DNA of 64,000 bases from Marinifilum caeruleilacunae (GCF_013141825.1 NZ_RZNH01000002.1:124001-188000), one strand, 5' to 3'. Shown: positions 45,656 to 56,019, counted from the first letter of the stretch. The notes: generated by a model from the letters alone, not told the origin. Numbers and translations are program-made.

Positions 45656-46084
45656 TTAAAACTTTTCCAGGCTAAAAGTCTTACTACACATCACTTTACC
45701 ATCATAGAGAATTTCAAATATCCATTCGCCCAATTGCATTTCCCAATCAAATTCAATGGTGTAGAAATCAAAACCCAACTCATCGCTAAAGCAGTCCTTT
45801 TCCTCGCTTGTTTCCACAAATACTTCTTTGTTTCCCGGGTTGGTCAATTTCGGGTGTCTGATTCGACAAATGAAATCAACTAACTCCGATTCTTTCGATT
45901 CCGTTTCAAATTCATAACTGATTCCAAAGCTCATTCCTAGCTTTGGATAGATCACATCAGTTTGCTGAAGAAACTCCATATCATCCGAATGCAAGAAATA
46001 TCCTGTTGCACTTTCTGGTACAATATCCTTTTTTGTTTCTCCAATTGCTCTGCAAATTCCGTAATTGACAATATTTATTTTCAT
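45656..46084 (-). CDS. DUF3859-like protein
   Basis: 142-residue soluble protein with no signal peptide. The pattern NYGICRA near the N-terminus, PKLGMSFGISYEFE in the middle, IRHPKLTNPG and a C-terminal GEWIFEILYDGKVMCSKTF fit the DUF3859 family, an immunoglobulin-like beta fold of unknown function. The gene lies 84 bases downstream of the RNase H-like gene on the same strand and may be co-transcribed. Confidence 0.78.
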   Translation of the reverse strand: MKINIVNYGICRAIGETKKDIVPESATGYFLHSDDMEFLQQTDVIYPKLGMSFGISYEFETESKESELVDFICRIRHPKLTNPGNKEVFVETSEEKDCFSDELGFDFYTIEFDWEMQLGEWIFEILYDGKVMCSKTFSLEKF

Positions 46085-46167
46085 GATAATCTTTTAAACC
46101 AATAAGCTACTCATCCTAACAGATTGAGCGAATCTACCTTTCTTAATTTGCATGCAAATATGAGGTT

Positions 46168-46950
46168 TTATTTTTGGCTATTGGCCGATTTTCGAGCCAA
46201 TTGATGGCAAAACGCCTGTTTGTTATTATCGGAGTTTCCCTTAATCCATTTTAATTCGATTAATTTATTTTCACAAAGTTCATCGATAAGTTTCCAGTAT
46301 TGTACAAACTTCACTTCGTTACCATAGGCAGTTTGCCAATTGTTATGCTTCCAAAAATGAATCCATTGAACCACTCCTCTTATCACAAAACGGCTGTCGG
46401 TATTCACCTGAATTTTAGTCTGATTTCCAACACGTTTTAGTCCTTCAATAACTGCTAACAGTTCCATTAAATTACTGCTGCCATCTTTATACGATTCATA
46501 ATAGATTTCCTGAATTCCTGTTGTCGATTCTATAAAACCAGCATACCCCGACTGATTCAACTCTGCCGAATGAGAACCATCGGCATAGATTTTATGAATA
46601 CCGCGTAATCCTGATTGACTTGTCGTGATTTCTAATTTTCCAGCAAGTCTATCCACTCTAATGTAGCGATTGAATTCAAGTCTGTTTAGAAAGTTAAATC
46701 CATCAATAAAAACGCAGCTAATCGATTGGCCTATATTCAATTTCCCTTTTATGGATGTTCTGATTACCTTTTCGAACTGTAGTTTTAGCTTACAAATCAT
46801 TTTTGACAAACTTGTATCTTCCAAACAGACAATCGTTCTCTCTTCGGGAAAATAACTTAATTGAATTTCCTCGTGTCCATCAGAAAGTAAGCACTCTATT
46901 TTAAGTGCGCTTTTTGATTGAATCAGCAATATGACCTTAATCACTTTCAA
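46168..46950 (-). CDS. RNase H-like protein with an unknown N-terminal domain
   Basis: 260 residues. The C-terminal half (about 115-258) has an RNase HI fold: IYADGSHSAE with the first Asp, SSNLMELLAVIEGL with the Glu, VNTDSRFVIRGV with the second Asp, WIHFWKHNNW. In the last motif, usually KGHxGxxxNExADxLA, the protein has KGNSDNNKQAFCHQLA, so the His and the fourth Asp are replaced. The core D-E-D is kept. The N-terminal 110 residues are beta-rich and not recognised by me. It may cleave RNA in RNA-DNA hybrids, or only bind nucleic acid. Confidence 0.85.
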   Translation of the reverse strand: MKVIKVILLIQSKSALKIECLLSDGHEEIQLSYFPEERTIVCLEDTSLSKMICKLKLQFEKVIRTSIKGKLNIGQSISCVFIDGFNFLNRLEFNRYIRVDRLAGKLEITTSQSGLRGIHKIYADGSHSAELNQSGYAGFIESTTGIQEIYYESYKDGSSNLMELLAVIEGLKRVGNQTKIQVNTDSRFVIRGVVQWIHFWKHNNWQTAYGNEVKFVQYWKLIDELCENKLIELKWIKGNSDNNKQAFCHQLARKSANSQK

Positions 46951-47029
46951 TTTGAAATCGGATTTTCTTCAATTTACGCCATTGTAGCCAAATCATTCAA
47001 TCTTATTGTCAATTCTTACACCAAAGCAC

Positions 47030-47060
47030 AAAAAAACCGCCTCAAAACTGAGGCGGCTCA
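47030..47060 (-). terminator. Terminator of the M13 peptidase gene
   Basis: On the minus strand CCGCCTCA and TGAGGCGG form an 8-bp GC-rich stem with a 4-base loop, followed by seven T. Confidence 0.9.
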
Positions 47061-47085
47061 TATCTTTTCAACAAATCTTAGCAAT

Positions 47086-49118
47086 CTACCAGATTACAGC
47101 TCTTTGTTCTTCGCTGCGATACAATGGATCTGTTTCTGAAATTTCAAATGCTTCATAGAACTCAGGAATATTAAATAAACCACCGTTTACACGATATTTA
47201 CCTGGTGAGTGAACATCTTCCTTGATCAGTTTTCTTAGGTATTTATCACGCGTATTACCTCTCCATACTTTTGAATAAGCAAGGAAGAAACGCTGCATGT
47301 TTGTGAAACCATCAATATCTTCAGGCTGCTCTCCATTTAAAGCCATTTTATATGCTTCTAATGCAACTGTCAATCCACCGTAATCAGCAATATTTTCACC
47401 TAAAGTTAGTTTTCCATCAACATGAAGATCTTCGAAAGCATAAAATCCGTTGAATTGCTCAACCAACTTCTCAGCTCTTGCATTAAATTTCTCCGTATCT
47501 TCTGGTGTCCACCAGTCTCTCATGTTTCCATCCTTGTCGAATCTACGACCAGAATCATCAAAACCGTGAGTCATTTCATGACCAATTACAACACCAATAG
47601 CTCCGTAGTTTACTGCATCATCACCATCAAGGTAGAAGAAAGGAGGCTGAAGAATTGCAGCTGGGAAAACCACTTCGTTCAATAATGGGTGATAGTATGC
47701 ATTTACAGTTTGTGGAGTCATGCTCCATTTTTCCAAATCAACTGGCTGACCTAATTTAGCAATGTTTTTAGCATCCTGGAATCTTGCAGCTCTCCACAAG
47801 TTTTGGATGTAAGAATCAGTAGAAACTTCAAGCTTCGAGTAATCTTCCCATTTGCTAGGATAACCAATTTTCACACCAAAAGAATTTAGTTTGGCCAAAG
47901 CTTCCACTCTTGTTTCATCGCTCATCCACTCTAGTTTTTCAATTCTTCCGCGCAAAGCAACTTTCAAGTTTTCAACCAACTTGTCCATTCTCTCCTTAGC
48001 TTCTGGTGGGAAATATTTTTCAACGTATAACTGTCCAACAGCTTCGCCTAAAACATTACCTGTTGTTTTCGACATACGTCTCCAACGTGGTTGTTGCTCA
48101 GTAGCTCCTGTTAAAACAGTTCCGTAAAAAGCAAAATTCTGATTTTCCAAATCGGTTCCAACTGCACCTGCTGCATCGTCTAAAACTTTCCATTTCAGGT
48201 ACAATTTGATGTCTTCCATTTTCTCATCAACCAACATTTGGTTCAATTCAGCCATATATCTTGGATGAGTAGTAATTACATACTCTTTGATATTTGCTCC
48301 TCTTTCTTCGAAATAAGTTGCCCAATCGAAGTTAGGATATTCCGACATCAATGTTTCAACCGGCTTAGGATTGTACATTGCTGGGTAGTTTCTGTTCTCA
48401 AGACGAGTATTAAACTTAGCAGCCATTCGAATTTCATGATTCTCTCAGCATTTTTGGCTGCATCATCAGCATTTTCGCCGATTAATTCGAACATCTTAGC
48501 AACGTGTTTTACAAATTCTTTACGGATATTCAGGTTGGTTTCATTATCAACTACGTAATAATCACGATCTGATAAAGAAAGACCCGACTCAGATAAATAC
48601 ATACGATTTACCTCGGTATTTTTCATATCCTGTTCAACTCCTGCACTAAACAAAGCACTAATTCCCAATTGGTGTAGGTGTACCAACTCTTTACGAAGAT
48701 CTGTTGCATTCTTAAGATTGGCAATTCTTTCAAATTCTGGCAACAATGGAGCGATACCTACTTCATCAATTTTTTTGGTATCCATTGCAGTAGCATAAAA
48801 ATCCTGAATCTTCTTCAAGTTACTTCCCTCTTCTGCATTTTCAGCTTTTGCAGCATCTTCCAATAAATTGTGAACTGCTTCGTTGGCTTTTTCTCCAAGA
48901 ATATCGAAAGCTCCGTAGCGACTTCGGTCTGCAGGAATTGGAGTATTTTTCATCCAGGTTCCATTCGCATATTCAAAGAAATCCTCACCTGGTTTAACAG
49001 ACAAGTTCATGTCTTCTTTTTTGATCACGCCAGCACCTTTTTGTGCCTGCTGTGAACATGCAACTGTAATAGCAAGAGCGGCACCAAGACCTATTGCTCC
49101 CCATTTCAATTTTTTCAT
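47086..49118 (-). pseudogene. M13 family zinc metallopeptidase, split by a frameshift
   Basis: Two overlapping frames together make one neprilysin/PepO-type peptidase of about 677 residues. The N-terminal frame (49118 to 48348) has a lipoprotein signal (ITVACSQQ) and the M13 N-domain; the C-terminal frame (ending at 47086) has NAYYHPLLNEVVFPA, the zinc motif VIGHEMTHGFDDSGR, the third ligand GENIADYGG and the C-terminal W. The N-terminal frame runs correctly up to NAERIMKFE, then shifts; one missing A (plus-strand T near 48426-48427) would restore KFEMAAKFNTRLE. All catalytic residues survive in the second frame, so it is either a recent loss of function or an assembly error. Confidence 0.9.
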
Positions 49119-49367
49119 GTTTGTTATTATTTATGATTAGGTTTAATTATTAGAATCTACAAGTTGCCGAATTTATAAAAAAAGCGAACAAAACACTCAT
49201 TTTTTCGATAAGCAGAACAAATCTCGGGATAAGTCACACTGCCTATCTTAAGTAAAAATGCCAAAACGTTATTTAGCTGTAATTATGAATTTGTTATTTA
49301 CCTGTTCAAACCGCAAAACTCTTACATTCTGCATTGATCAGAAAAAAGCAAAGACTTCAGGAAATGC

Positions 49368-51749
49368 TTATTTCTGATTGTCGAAATTATAGGTCAACTT
49401 CAACATTACATATGGTTTGTTTCTATAGTGATCCTCGAAAATAAAATTATCGCCCTTGGTTGTGCTCTTGTATTTAATACTATTGAATACATTGTTTACA
49501 GATAGTAAAATCTGCCACTGATCATCCTTAATGGATTTCTTTAAGGCCATATTTGAAAAAATATAAGCTTCTCGTTCCGATTGTGCCGTAACATGAGGGC
49601 TTTTATATTTCACATCCCATTTAAAAGTAAAGTTCTTAGGCAAAGTAATGATATTATTCAGCCTTGTATCAAGTTTAAACTGTTCCTCTTTTGTATTCTG
49701 ATTCTCATAATCTACATCCAATCGGTAATGATACATGCTGGTTGACAAATTCATATTCCACCAGGAGCACAAATCCACTCCACCCATTAATTCAAAGCCT
49801 ATACTCAATGAGTTGCCAATATTATCTTGGGAAGAAACACTCACGTTTTCAGATTCCAATCGATAATAATCCTGTATTACATCAGAGGATTCATGAGCAA
49901 ACAACTCAAATCCGATAAAATCTTTATTCCATGATTTCTTATAATTCAATTCATATGAATTTGAATAAGAAGGCTTTAAATTTGCATTTCCTTCTACGTA
50001 AGAGTAGCTATCTTCGTAAGTCCTAAAAGGAGCCAATGGCCAATAGTTCGGCCTCCTAATTCTACGAGAAAAACTGGCTCCAATTTGATGCTCATCGGTA
50101 AAATTGTATAACAAATGAGCGCTTGGAAAAAAATCCCAAAAATCCTTGCTAGATGGTTGTTTTATTCTTTCTCCCTGTTGATTGGTATATTCATAATCCG
50201 ATTGTCGGTCAGTCCATTCCACTCGAGCCCCCAATTTATATTCAAACTTCCCAAATTCACTCTTAAATGTAGCGAATCCAGCATAAATATCTCTTTTGTA
50301 AACCACCACCTGGTCTATTGGATCGTTTGGAATAGGCATAAACACATCATTCGAATCGTATGATCCATTCACGACTGTCATATTTGGAATATGATCCGTG
50401 TCTACCTGTCCTCCTATTTCAAAAGAGGAGTTTTCACTCAATTTATTTGAGTAACACAGTTTCAGGCTTACAAAAGTTTCATTGTTTTCGGTATCTTTTG
50501 AACCTATTCTTTCAACCCTATCGGCATATGTTTTTGTATCAATCGCTTCTCCGATATACTTATGCAAGTAGGTGGAATAATCGGCATAAAAACTCAACAA
50601 ATGATTTCTGTTTTTGGTAAAACTGTGCTCGTATTCCAAAGTTGCTCCCAGGTATTGATAATCGCTCCTGTTGCGATTCTTCAAATCGTATTCTTGATAA
50701 TCGATTTCATTTCCTTCCTGTAAGGTTTTTTCCTCAAAATGACCGTTCGCATCGTGATCATTACCAAGTAAAAGTGGGTTTACATTAATATTAAAATCTA
50801 TACAGTCTTTGTCTGTGAGGTCATAATTAAAACCAAACTCTACATATCCATTGGTTCCAGATTGTTTTCGATCTAATTGGTAATCAACCAAGAATTGCTT
50901 GCCCTCATAATTATTGACCTTGCTCCCATTTATTACTACATCTCTCCAATAATTTTTACTAGCATTTCCATTAATGTACCATCCCCCCTTTTCGGATTGT
51001 TTATCAATTGATAATGAAAAGCGTTTTGTATCGTTGGTAGAAAATTGAGCACTTGAAGTAATTGCATATCCCTCCAAACGATTCTTCTTCAAGATTATTT
51101 GAATAATACCCGCCGTTCCTTCGGCATCATATTTCGCTGATGGATTTGTAATTACCTCAATTTTATCAATTTTTGAGGCATCTAATTGCTGCATTTTTTC
51201 CACCCCATTTCTTACTGGATGTCCATTAATAAACACTTTAAAAGTCCCATCTCCTCGATAGGTTAATTCTCCTTCAAAACTAACTTCCAATGATGGTACA
51301 TTCTCCAAAAGATCTAAAGCCACACTTGCTTCAGGAAAACTGGAAGCATTAATCACTTTTCGATCCACCTTATAGCTTACCGGAGATTTAATTGCTTTAA
51401 CAGTTACCTCATTTAAATTTTCATTTAATACTTTTAGTTTCAGATCTCCAAGCTTTCTTGTTCCCTTGTACACATCCACATCCTTAAACTCAACTGATTG
51501 GTAGCCAATAAAGCTTATCATCAAATTGTATTTCCCCTTCTTTATTTTTTCTATTTCAAACACTCCTTCATCATTCGTAATTGCTCCCAATAAAATGGTC
51601 GAATCACTTAATGAAGTTAAAATAGCATTGGCATAAGGAAGTGGATTTGAATTCTGTTCATCAATTATTTTTCCAGTGATTTTACAGTTTTGGGCATGGA
51701 CATTTTGTAATAACAGAAGGAAAACGATTATTAAAATCTTGTGTTTCAT
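49368..51749 (-). CDS. TonB-dependent-receptor-like outer membrane protein
   Basis: 793-residue outer-membrane protein. Order: signal peptide (1-19, ending VHAQ), carboxypeptidase-like regulatory domain (about 22-105), plug domain (about 115-225; NVPSLEVSFEGELTYRGDG, KVFINGHPVRNG, IDKIEVITNPSAKYDAEGTAGIIQI), and a C-terminal beta-barrel of the outer-membrane beta-barrel-3 type (about 230-793) ending in LTYNFDNQ. These proteins are related to SusC but lack a SusD partner here, and no ECF sigma gene is near. Substrate unknown. Confidence 0.93.
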   Translation of the reverse strand: MKHKILIIVFLLLLQNVHAQNCKITGKIIDEQNSNPLPYANAILTSLSDSTILLGAITNDEGVFEIEKIKKGKYNLMISFIGYQSVEFKDVDVYKGTRKLGDLKLKVLNENLNEVTVKAIKSPVSYKVDRKVINASSFPEASVALDLLENVPSLEVSFEGELTYRGDGTFKVFINGHPVRNGVEKMQQLDASKIDKIEVITNPSAKYDAEGTAGIIQIILKKNRLEGYAITSSAQFSTNDTKRFSLSIDKQSEKGGWYINGNASKNYWRDVVINGSKVNNYEGKQFLVDYQLDRKQSGTNGYVEFGFNYDLTDKDCIDFNINVNPLLLGNDHDANGHFEEKTLQEGNEIDYQEYDLKNRNRSDYQYLGATLEYEHSFTKNRNHLLSFYADYSTYLHKYIGEAIDTKTYADRVERIGSKDTENNETFVSLKLCYSNKLSENSSFEIGGQVDTDHIPNMTVVNGSYDSNDVFMPIPNDPIDQVVVYKRDIYAGFATFKSEFGKFEYKLGARVEWTDRQSDYEYTNQQGERIKQPSSKDFWDFFPSAHLLYNFTDEHQIGASFSRRIRRPNYWPLAPFRTYEDSYSYVEGNANLKPSYSNSYELNYKKSWNKDFIGFELFAHESSDVIQDYYRLESENVSVSSQDNIGNSLSIGFELMGGVDLCSWWNMNLSTSMYHYRLDVDYENQNTKEEQFKLDTRLNNIITLPKNFTFKWDVKYKSPHVTAQSEREAYIFSNMALKKSIKDDQWQILLSVNNVFNSIKYKSTTKGDNFIFEDHYRNKPYVMLKLTYNFDNQK

Positions 51750-51929
51750 TTCAATTCTTTTGAGTTAATGAATTTTAGAGATTGCAATCCTTACTCGTTG
51801 TCTATTTCTTATCTTTTTCTGATATTTGGCAAAACTTTGACCGAATATTTTATGTAATATTAAAGACAAGACGAACAGGTGTTTGAAAAGTTACAGGTCA
51901 AATTTTAAAAACATAATTACATTCACAAT

Positions 51930-53030
51930 ATGAGTGATGCAGATAAGGCAAGAGGAAGAGTGATTTTAGGAATGAGTGGAGGAACCGATTCTTCGGTTAC
52001 TGCCATGATGCTAAAAGACAAGGGGTACGAGGTAATTGGAGTCTCTCTATGGTTTTATACCAATGAGCATTCATATGATGAAAATGATGCTTATCCTGAT
52101 TTTATTCGTGATGCTCAGAAACTTGCCGAAAGACTTGGATTAGAACATCATGTTATTGATGCCCGTAAAGCCTTTCGCGATAGCATTATCCAATTCTTTT
52201 TGGATGAATATTTGGCGGGTCGTACACCGAGTCCGTGCATACAGTGTAATCCAAATTTAAAATGGAAACTTTTACTCAAAAAGGCTGATGAACTAAATTG
52301 CAAGCACATTGCAACTGGTCATTACATTAACATCGAAAAGGAAAATGATCTGTTCTATATCCGCAAAGGAAAAGATCCTGCTAAAGATCAATCTTATTTT
52401 CTCTGGAATTTGAAACAGGATATTCTGTCGAGAACCTTAACGCCTTTGGGAAAATATACAAAAGCCAAAGTGCGCGAAATTGCCAAATCATACGGCTTTG
52501 AGGAAGTAGCTCATAAAAAGGAGAGTATGGGTGTTTGCTTTATGGATCGTAAGGATTATCGCGATTTTCTCCAGGAAATGATTCCTGATTTGAATGAGAA
52601 AATTGGCAAGGGTAAAGTCTTTAATATTCAAGGAGAAGAAATTGGCACACACGATGGCTATCCGTATTACACGGTTGGCCAGAAACGTGGAATTGAACTG
52701 AAAGAGAAATCGGGATTAATGGTGAGTAAAATTGACCCGAAAAACAATAGGCTCATCCTGGAAAAGAAGGCGGATCTTAACAAGCTTCAACTTCGAATAT
52801 CTGGCTATTACTTCCACAATATTGAGGATATCCAACAAGAAAAAATTACAACTGTAGTAAGAGGTCTGGGACTAAATCCGGAAGGCTATTCAAAAATTTC
52901 AATCTTAAACGACAGCGAACTTTTGGTTGATCTTGAGCATCCTGCCTGGGCAATGGCTCCTGGCCAACCAGTTGCATTTTACATCGACGACAAGCTCATT
53001 GGAGGCGGCTTTGCCGAATACAACGATTAG
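51930..53030 (+). CDS. mnmA: tRNA-specific 2-thiouridylase MnmA
   Basis: Makes 2-thiouridine at U34 of tRNAs for Glu, Gln and Lys. 366 residues: PP-loop ATP-binding motif GMSGGTDSSVTAMML near 14, the first catalytic Cys in TPSPCIQCNPNLKWKLL near 100, the persulfide Cys in ESMGVCFMDRKDYRDFL near 202, and the C-terminal beta-barrel with YTVGQKRGIELK. The motif reads TPSPC where many homologues have TPNPC. Followed after 61 bases by a DUF3820 gene, probably in the same transcript. Confidence 0.96.
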   Translation: MSDADKARGRVILGMSGGTDSSVTAMMLKDKGYEVIGVSLWFYTNEHSYDENDAYPDFIRDAQKLAERLGLEHHVIDARKAFRDSIIQFFLDEYLAGRTPSPCIQCNPNLKWKLLLKKADELNCKHIATGHYINIEKENDLFYIRKGKDPAKDQSYFLWNLKQDILSRTLTPLGKYTKAKVREIAKSYGFEEVAHKKESMGVCFMDRKDYRDFLQEMIPDLNEKIGKGKVFNIQGEEIGTHDGYPYYTVGQKRGIELKEKSGLMVSKIDPKNNRLILEKKADLNKLQLRISGYYFHNIEDIQQEKITTVVRGLGLNPEGYSKISILNDSELLVDLEHPAWAMAPGQPVAFYIDDKLIGGGFAEYND

Positions 53031-53091
53031 CTAAAAATTGAATTTGTACAGACGCAAGGGCTTATATTATATACAACAACAACTAACATAA

Positions 53092-53334
53092 ATGACTGAC
53101 GAAATCAACAAAGCAGAACTTAACGAAGAGTTAATTAAACTGATACAAATGCGCATGCCTTTTGGCAAATACAAAGGCAGATACCTGATTGATTTGCCGG
53201 AGCCTTATTTGGTTTGGTTTCGTGAAAAAGGCTTTCCTCCAGGAAAATTGGGAGAAATGTTAGCATCTATGTACGAAATCAAACTAAACGGATTGGAAGG
53301 AATGCTGCGTCCGCTATGTAAAAAATATCAGTAA
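53092..53334 (+). CDS. DUF3820 family protein
   Basis: 80-residue protein of the DUF3820 family with the core MPFGKYKGRYLIDLPEPYLVWF near residue 25. Similar domains occur in phage exonuclease-like and helicase-associated proteins, where the segment is a quorum-of-sequence motif without known catalysis. Its position right after mnmA and convergent to modC gives no clear functional hint. Confidence 0.88.
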   Translation: MTDEINKAELNEELIKLIQMRMPFGKYKGRYLIDLPEPYLVWFREKGFPPGKLGEMLASMYEIKLNGLEGMLRPLCKKYQ

Positions 53335-53352
53335 AAAAACCTTGAATAAATT

Positions 53353-54447
53353 TTAGGTATTCACCTGCAAAGCCATCGATTTAAACAGGCAATACACCTC
53401 GCTGCCTGTTTCCAGCTTCATTTTTTGTTGAGATGCCTGGGTAATAGAAACGATAAGCAGAAAACCAACATCTACCAAACAGTAAATTCGATTCTCTTTT
53501 TTGATAATTTTGCTGACCTTACCCTTTAACTGATTACGAATAGATATATCTTTTATTTCTTGTAGGGTTATCGCTATATCTTCAGGTCGTAGTGAAACAT
53601 TCAGCTCATCGCCTGCATTACAAGAATCGTTAATTAGTTCACGTTCTACATGGATTTCATGGCTGGCGTCACGGTTCATCAAATGGGTCAATCCATTCTC
53701 TACATCATGCGATTCAACTTTAAAAGGAATCACATTCATTAAACCTGCTCCTCGCATCATATCCAGCGATTTTTCAGATTGAATCAGGTCGAAGTAATTC
53801 CCATGCCCTTCTACTCTTCCATTTCTTAAGAGAAACAACTCCTGGGTAAGACTTAACAAATCAGGTAAGTCATGACTAACCACCAACATAGGTATACCCA
53901 GTTTTTTATTAATTTTTATCAGGTATGGAATAATTTGTCGGCGCAAAGCCACATCCAAGGATGAAAATGGCTCATCCATTAAAAGTAATTTGGGTGCGCT
54001 TAACAAAGCTCGGCCAATAGCCACTCTTTGCCTTTCTCCACCCGATAAATTCTTTGGCCTTTTCTCCAGCAAATCCCGAATCTCCAATAGCTCTACAAGT
54101 TCTTCAAACTCTATGAGTTGCTTAGCTTGGTGCGTATACGAACTTCCAAATAACAGGTTTTTTCGAACCGTCATATGTGGAAATAGACGGCCTTCCTGAA
54201 ACACATATCCTATTTGTCGTTTCCTGGTTTTAACATGCACCTGTTTCGAAGTGTCCAAAACAACTTCATTGTCAATGGTAATATATCCATGATCTGGATT
54301 TTCCAATCCTGAAATAACATGCATTAAGGTAGATTTTCCTGAACCCGATGGACCGTATATTCCTGTGATTCCATTGATAAAATCAACTTCCAAATCGAGA
54401 GTAAAATTTCCCTTTTGAGTTTTTAATTTGGCCCTTAGTGCATGCAT
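53353..54447 (-). CDS. modC: Molybdate ABC transporter ATP-binding protein
   Basis: ATPase of the molybdate importer, 364 residues. Walker A GPSGSGKST near 33, Q-loop VFQEGRLFPHMTV (the RLFPH form typical of ModC), signature LSGGERQRVAIGRAL, Walker B LLLMDEPFSSLD and switch His SHDLPDLL. A C-terminal TOBE/Mop-like domain (about 290-360) may bind molybdate to regulate transport. It lies 16 bases after modB and ends the modABC operon. Tungstate could be a second substrate. Confidence 0.96.
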   Translation of the reverse strand: MHALRAKLKTQKGNFTLDLEVDFINGITGIYGPSGSGKSTLMHVISGLENPDHGYITIDNEVVLDTSKQVHVKTRKRQIGYVFQEGRLFPHMTVRKNLLFGSSYTHQAKQLIEFEELVELLEIRDLLEKRPKNLSGGERQRVAIGRALLSAPKLLLMDEPFSSLDVALRRQIIPYLIKINKKLGIPMLVVSHDLPDLLSLTQELFLLRNGRVEGHGNYFDLIQSEKSLDMMRGAGLMNVIPFKVESHDVENGLTHLMNRDASHEIHVERELINDSCNAGDELNVSLRPEDIAITLQEIKDISIRNQLKGKVSKIIKKENRIYCLVDVGFLLIVSITQASQQKMKLETGSEVYCLFKSMALQVNT

Positions 54448-54463
54448 ATTTAAACGATATTCT

Positions 54464-55159
54464 TTATTTACGATGATGAAGTTTTTTGACTAAAAATTCT
54501 GAAAAAGACATGGCTACAAATGAGAAAATCACTGCAACCATCAACAATCGAAATGCTGCAGATTCATGACCAGGAATCTGAATCTCATTAAATAAAGCCA
54601 AAGGTATGGTTTGGCTTTCGCCTGATATGTTTCCTGCAAAAATTATGGTTGCACCAAACTCTCCTAATGATCGGGCAAAAGCCAATACAAAACCACTAAT
54701 AATTCCGGGTAATGCCAAAGGCAAAGTTACACGTACAAATGTTTGCAGCGAATTGGCTCCAAGTGTTTTGGCAGCCTCTTCGTAAGCCGGATCTACCATT
54801 TCGATAGATAAACGGATGGCACGAATCGCAAGCGGAAACGAAACAACCATAGAAGCAATTACTGCTGCGTAAAAACTAAATGCCAGTTTCAGTCCAAACC
54901 AGTCGTTTAGGTATTTTCCCAACACACCATTTGTTCCTAAAAGCAATAGAAGAATAAATCCTGTTGCAACAGGTGGTAAAACCAATGGCAGGTTCAAAAA
55001 ACCTTCCACAACAGATTTACCGCGGAAATTCTTTCGTGCAAGCCACCAGGCAATCATAAGCGATGGAGGCAATATGAGTACTGCACACCATATGGCGACT
55101 TTGAATGATAATCCGATAGCCAGTAGCTCCTCTTCACTAAAATTAAGCAGTTCACTCAT
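54464..55159 (-). CDS. modB: Molybdate ABC transporter permease
   Basis: Inner-membrane permease of 231 residues with about five to six helices. The EAA loop that docks ModC is AAKTLGANSLQTFVRVTLPLALPGI near 130-155; other ModB signs are NLPLVLPPVATGFILL and ARSLGEFGATIIFAGN. It sits 4 bases after modA and 16 before modC, so the three are one operon. Confidence 0.96.
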   Translation of the reverse strand: MSELLNFSEEELLAIGLSFKVAIWCAVLILPPSLMIAWWLARKNFRGKSVVEGFLNLPLVLPPVATGFILLLLLGTNGVLGKYLNDWFGLKLAFSFYAAVIASMVVSFPLAIRAIRLSIEMVDPAYEEAAKTLGANSLQTFVRVTLPLALPGIISGFVLAFARSLGEFGATIIFAGNISGESQTIPLALFNEIQIPGHESAAFRLLMVAVIFSFVAMSFSEFLVKKLHHRK

Positions 55160-55163
55160 TCTA

Positions 55164-55922
55164 TTAAGGTTTAAAACCGTTTTTATTCCAAATCTGTTTG
55201 GCCTCTATAGATTGAAGATACAATAAAAATTGATCTAAGCTTTCAGATTTCGATTTGCTTGCAGCGCCCATATAGTGTATTGAATCGCATGCATGGTAAG
55301 GAAATGTATAAACAATATTTACTTTGACTGATTTTTTAGCATCTGTTTGGTACACAATTCCCATTTCCGCTTCGCCCAATTCCACCATAAGCAATGCATC
55401 TCTAACATTTTTAGCTGGTAATATTCTATTCCCCAGCTCTTCGTCCCATTCGTAATAGTCTATGGCCTGCATGGCATACTTACCTGCAGGTACATGTTTG
55501 GGATCACCAATGGATAATCGACCTGAGAACAGAGATGGAAATTGCATCAAGAACTCATTTTCTGATATCGCTCTTTGATCAGTGAATGGAACAATGGCTA
55601 CCAATTGATTTGATGCCAAATTACGAATGGAATGTTTATTTACGAGTGACAAACTATCCACATATTTCATCCAATTTTGATTGGCTGAAATGTAGTAGTC
55701 AAAAAGAGCACCACTTTCAATTTGCCTGGCTAATATCCCAGACGATGCAATATTTAATTTCACTTTAATGCCACTGCTACGTTCAAAATCATGAGCCAGT
55801 TCTCGCGCCACATTGGTAACACTCGAAGCCGCAAAAATGCTAATCTGATTTTTCTTTTCCTGCCTATTCGAACAGGAAATCATGAAAAGAACAAAAAGAG
55901 AAAGTAGTGTAATTCTATTCAT
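55164..55922 (-). CDS. modA: Molybdate-binding lipoprotein
   Basis: Periplasmic substrate-binding component, 252 residues, anchored as a lipoprotein (LFMISC, Cys near 17). The molybdate-binding pattern is ISIFAASSVTNVARELAHDF near 28-47 and KVKLNIASSGILARQIESGALFDYYISA. The internal ATG at 55922 is preferred: it gives a normal lipoprotein signal, while the 20 residues upstream do not. First gene of modABC, divergent from a Crp-type regulator gene 187 bases away. Confidence 0.95.
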   Translation of the reverse strand: MNRITLLSLFVLFMISCSNRQEKKNQISIFAASSVTNVARELAHDFERSSGIKVKLNIASSGILARQIESGALFDYYISANQNWMKYVDSLSLVNKHSIRNLASNQLVAIVPFTDQRAISENEFLMQFPSLFSGRLSIGDPKHVPAGKYAMQAIDYYEWDEELGNRILPAKNVRDALLMVELGEAEMGIVYQTDAKKSVKVNIVYTFPYHACDSIHYMGAASKSKSESLDQFLLYLQSIEAKQIWNKNGFKP

Positions 55923-56004
55923 AAAGCATAATTGTGAAGACCTGAAAATACTAATTTTTAAGCAAAGGCAATGCTTCTGCACTTATTTGACATCTGAAAA
56001 GAAT

Positions 56005-56019
56005 ATTCATAAAATGAAT
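56005..56019. promoter_or_regulatory. Palindrome between modA and the Crp-type gene
   Basis: ATTCAT-AAA-ATGAAT, a perfect 6-bp inverted repeat with 3-base spacer, lies in the centre of the divergent spacer; a possible operator for either direction. No ModE-type or FNR-type consensus is evident. Confidence 0.4.

Noticed and set aside
47422-48127. Open frames on the plus strand opposite the M13 gene
   Set aside because: They are shadows of a conserved peptidase on the minus strand and show no family pattern.
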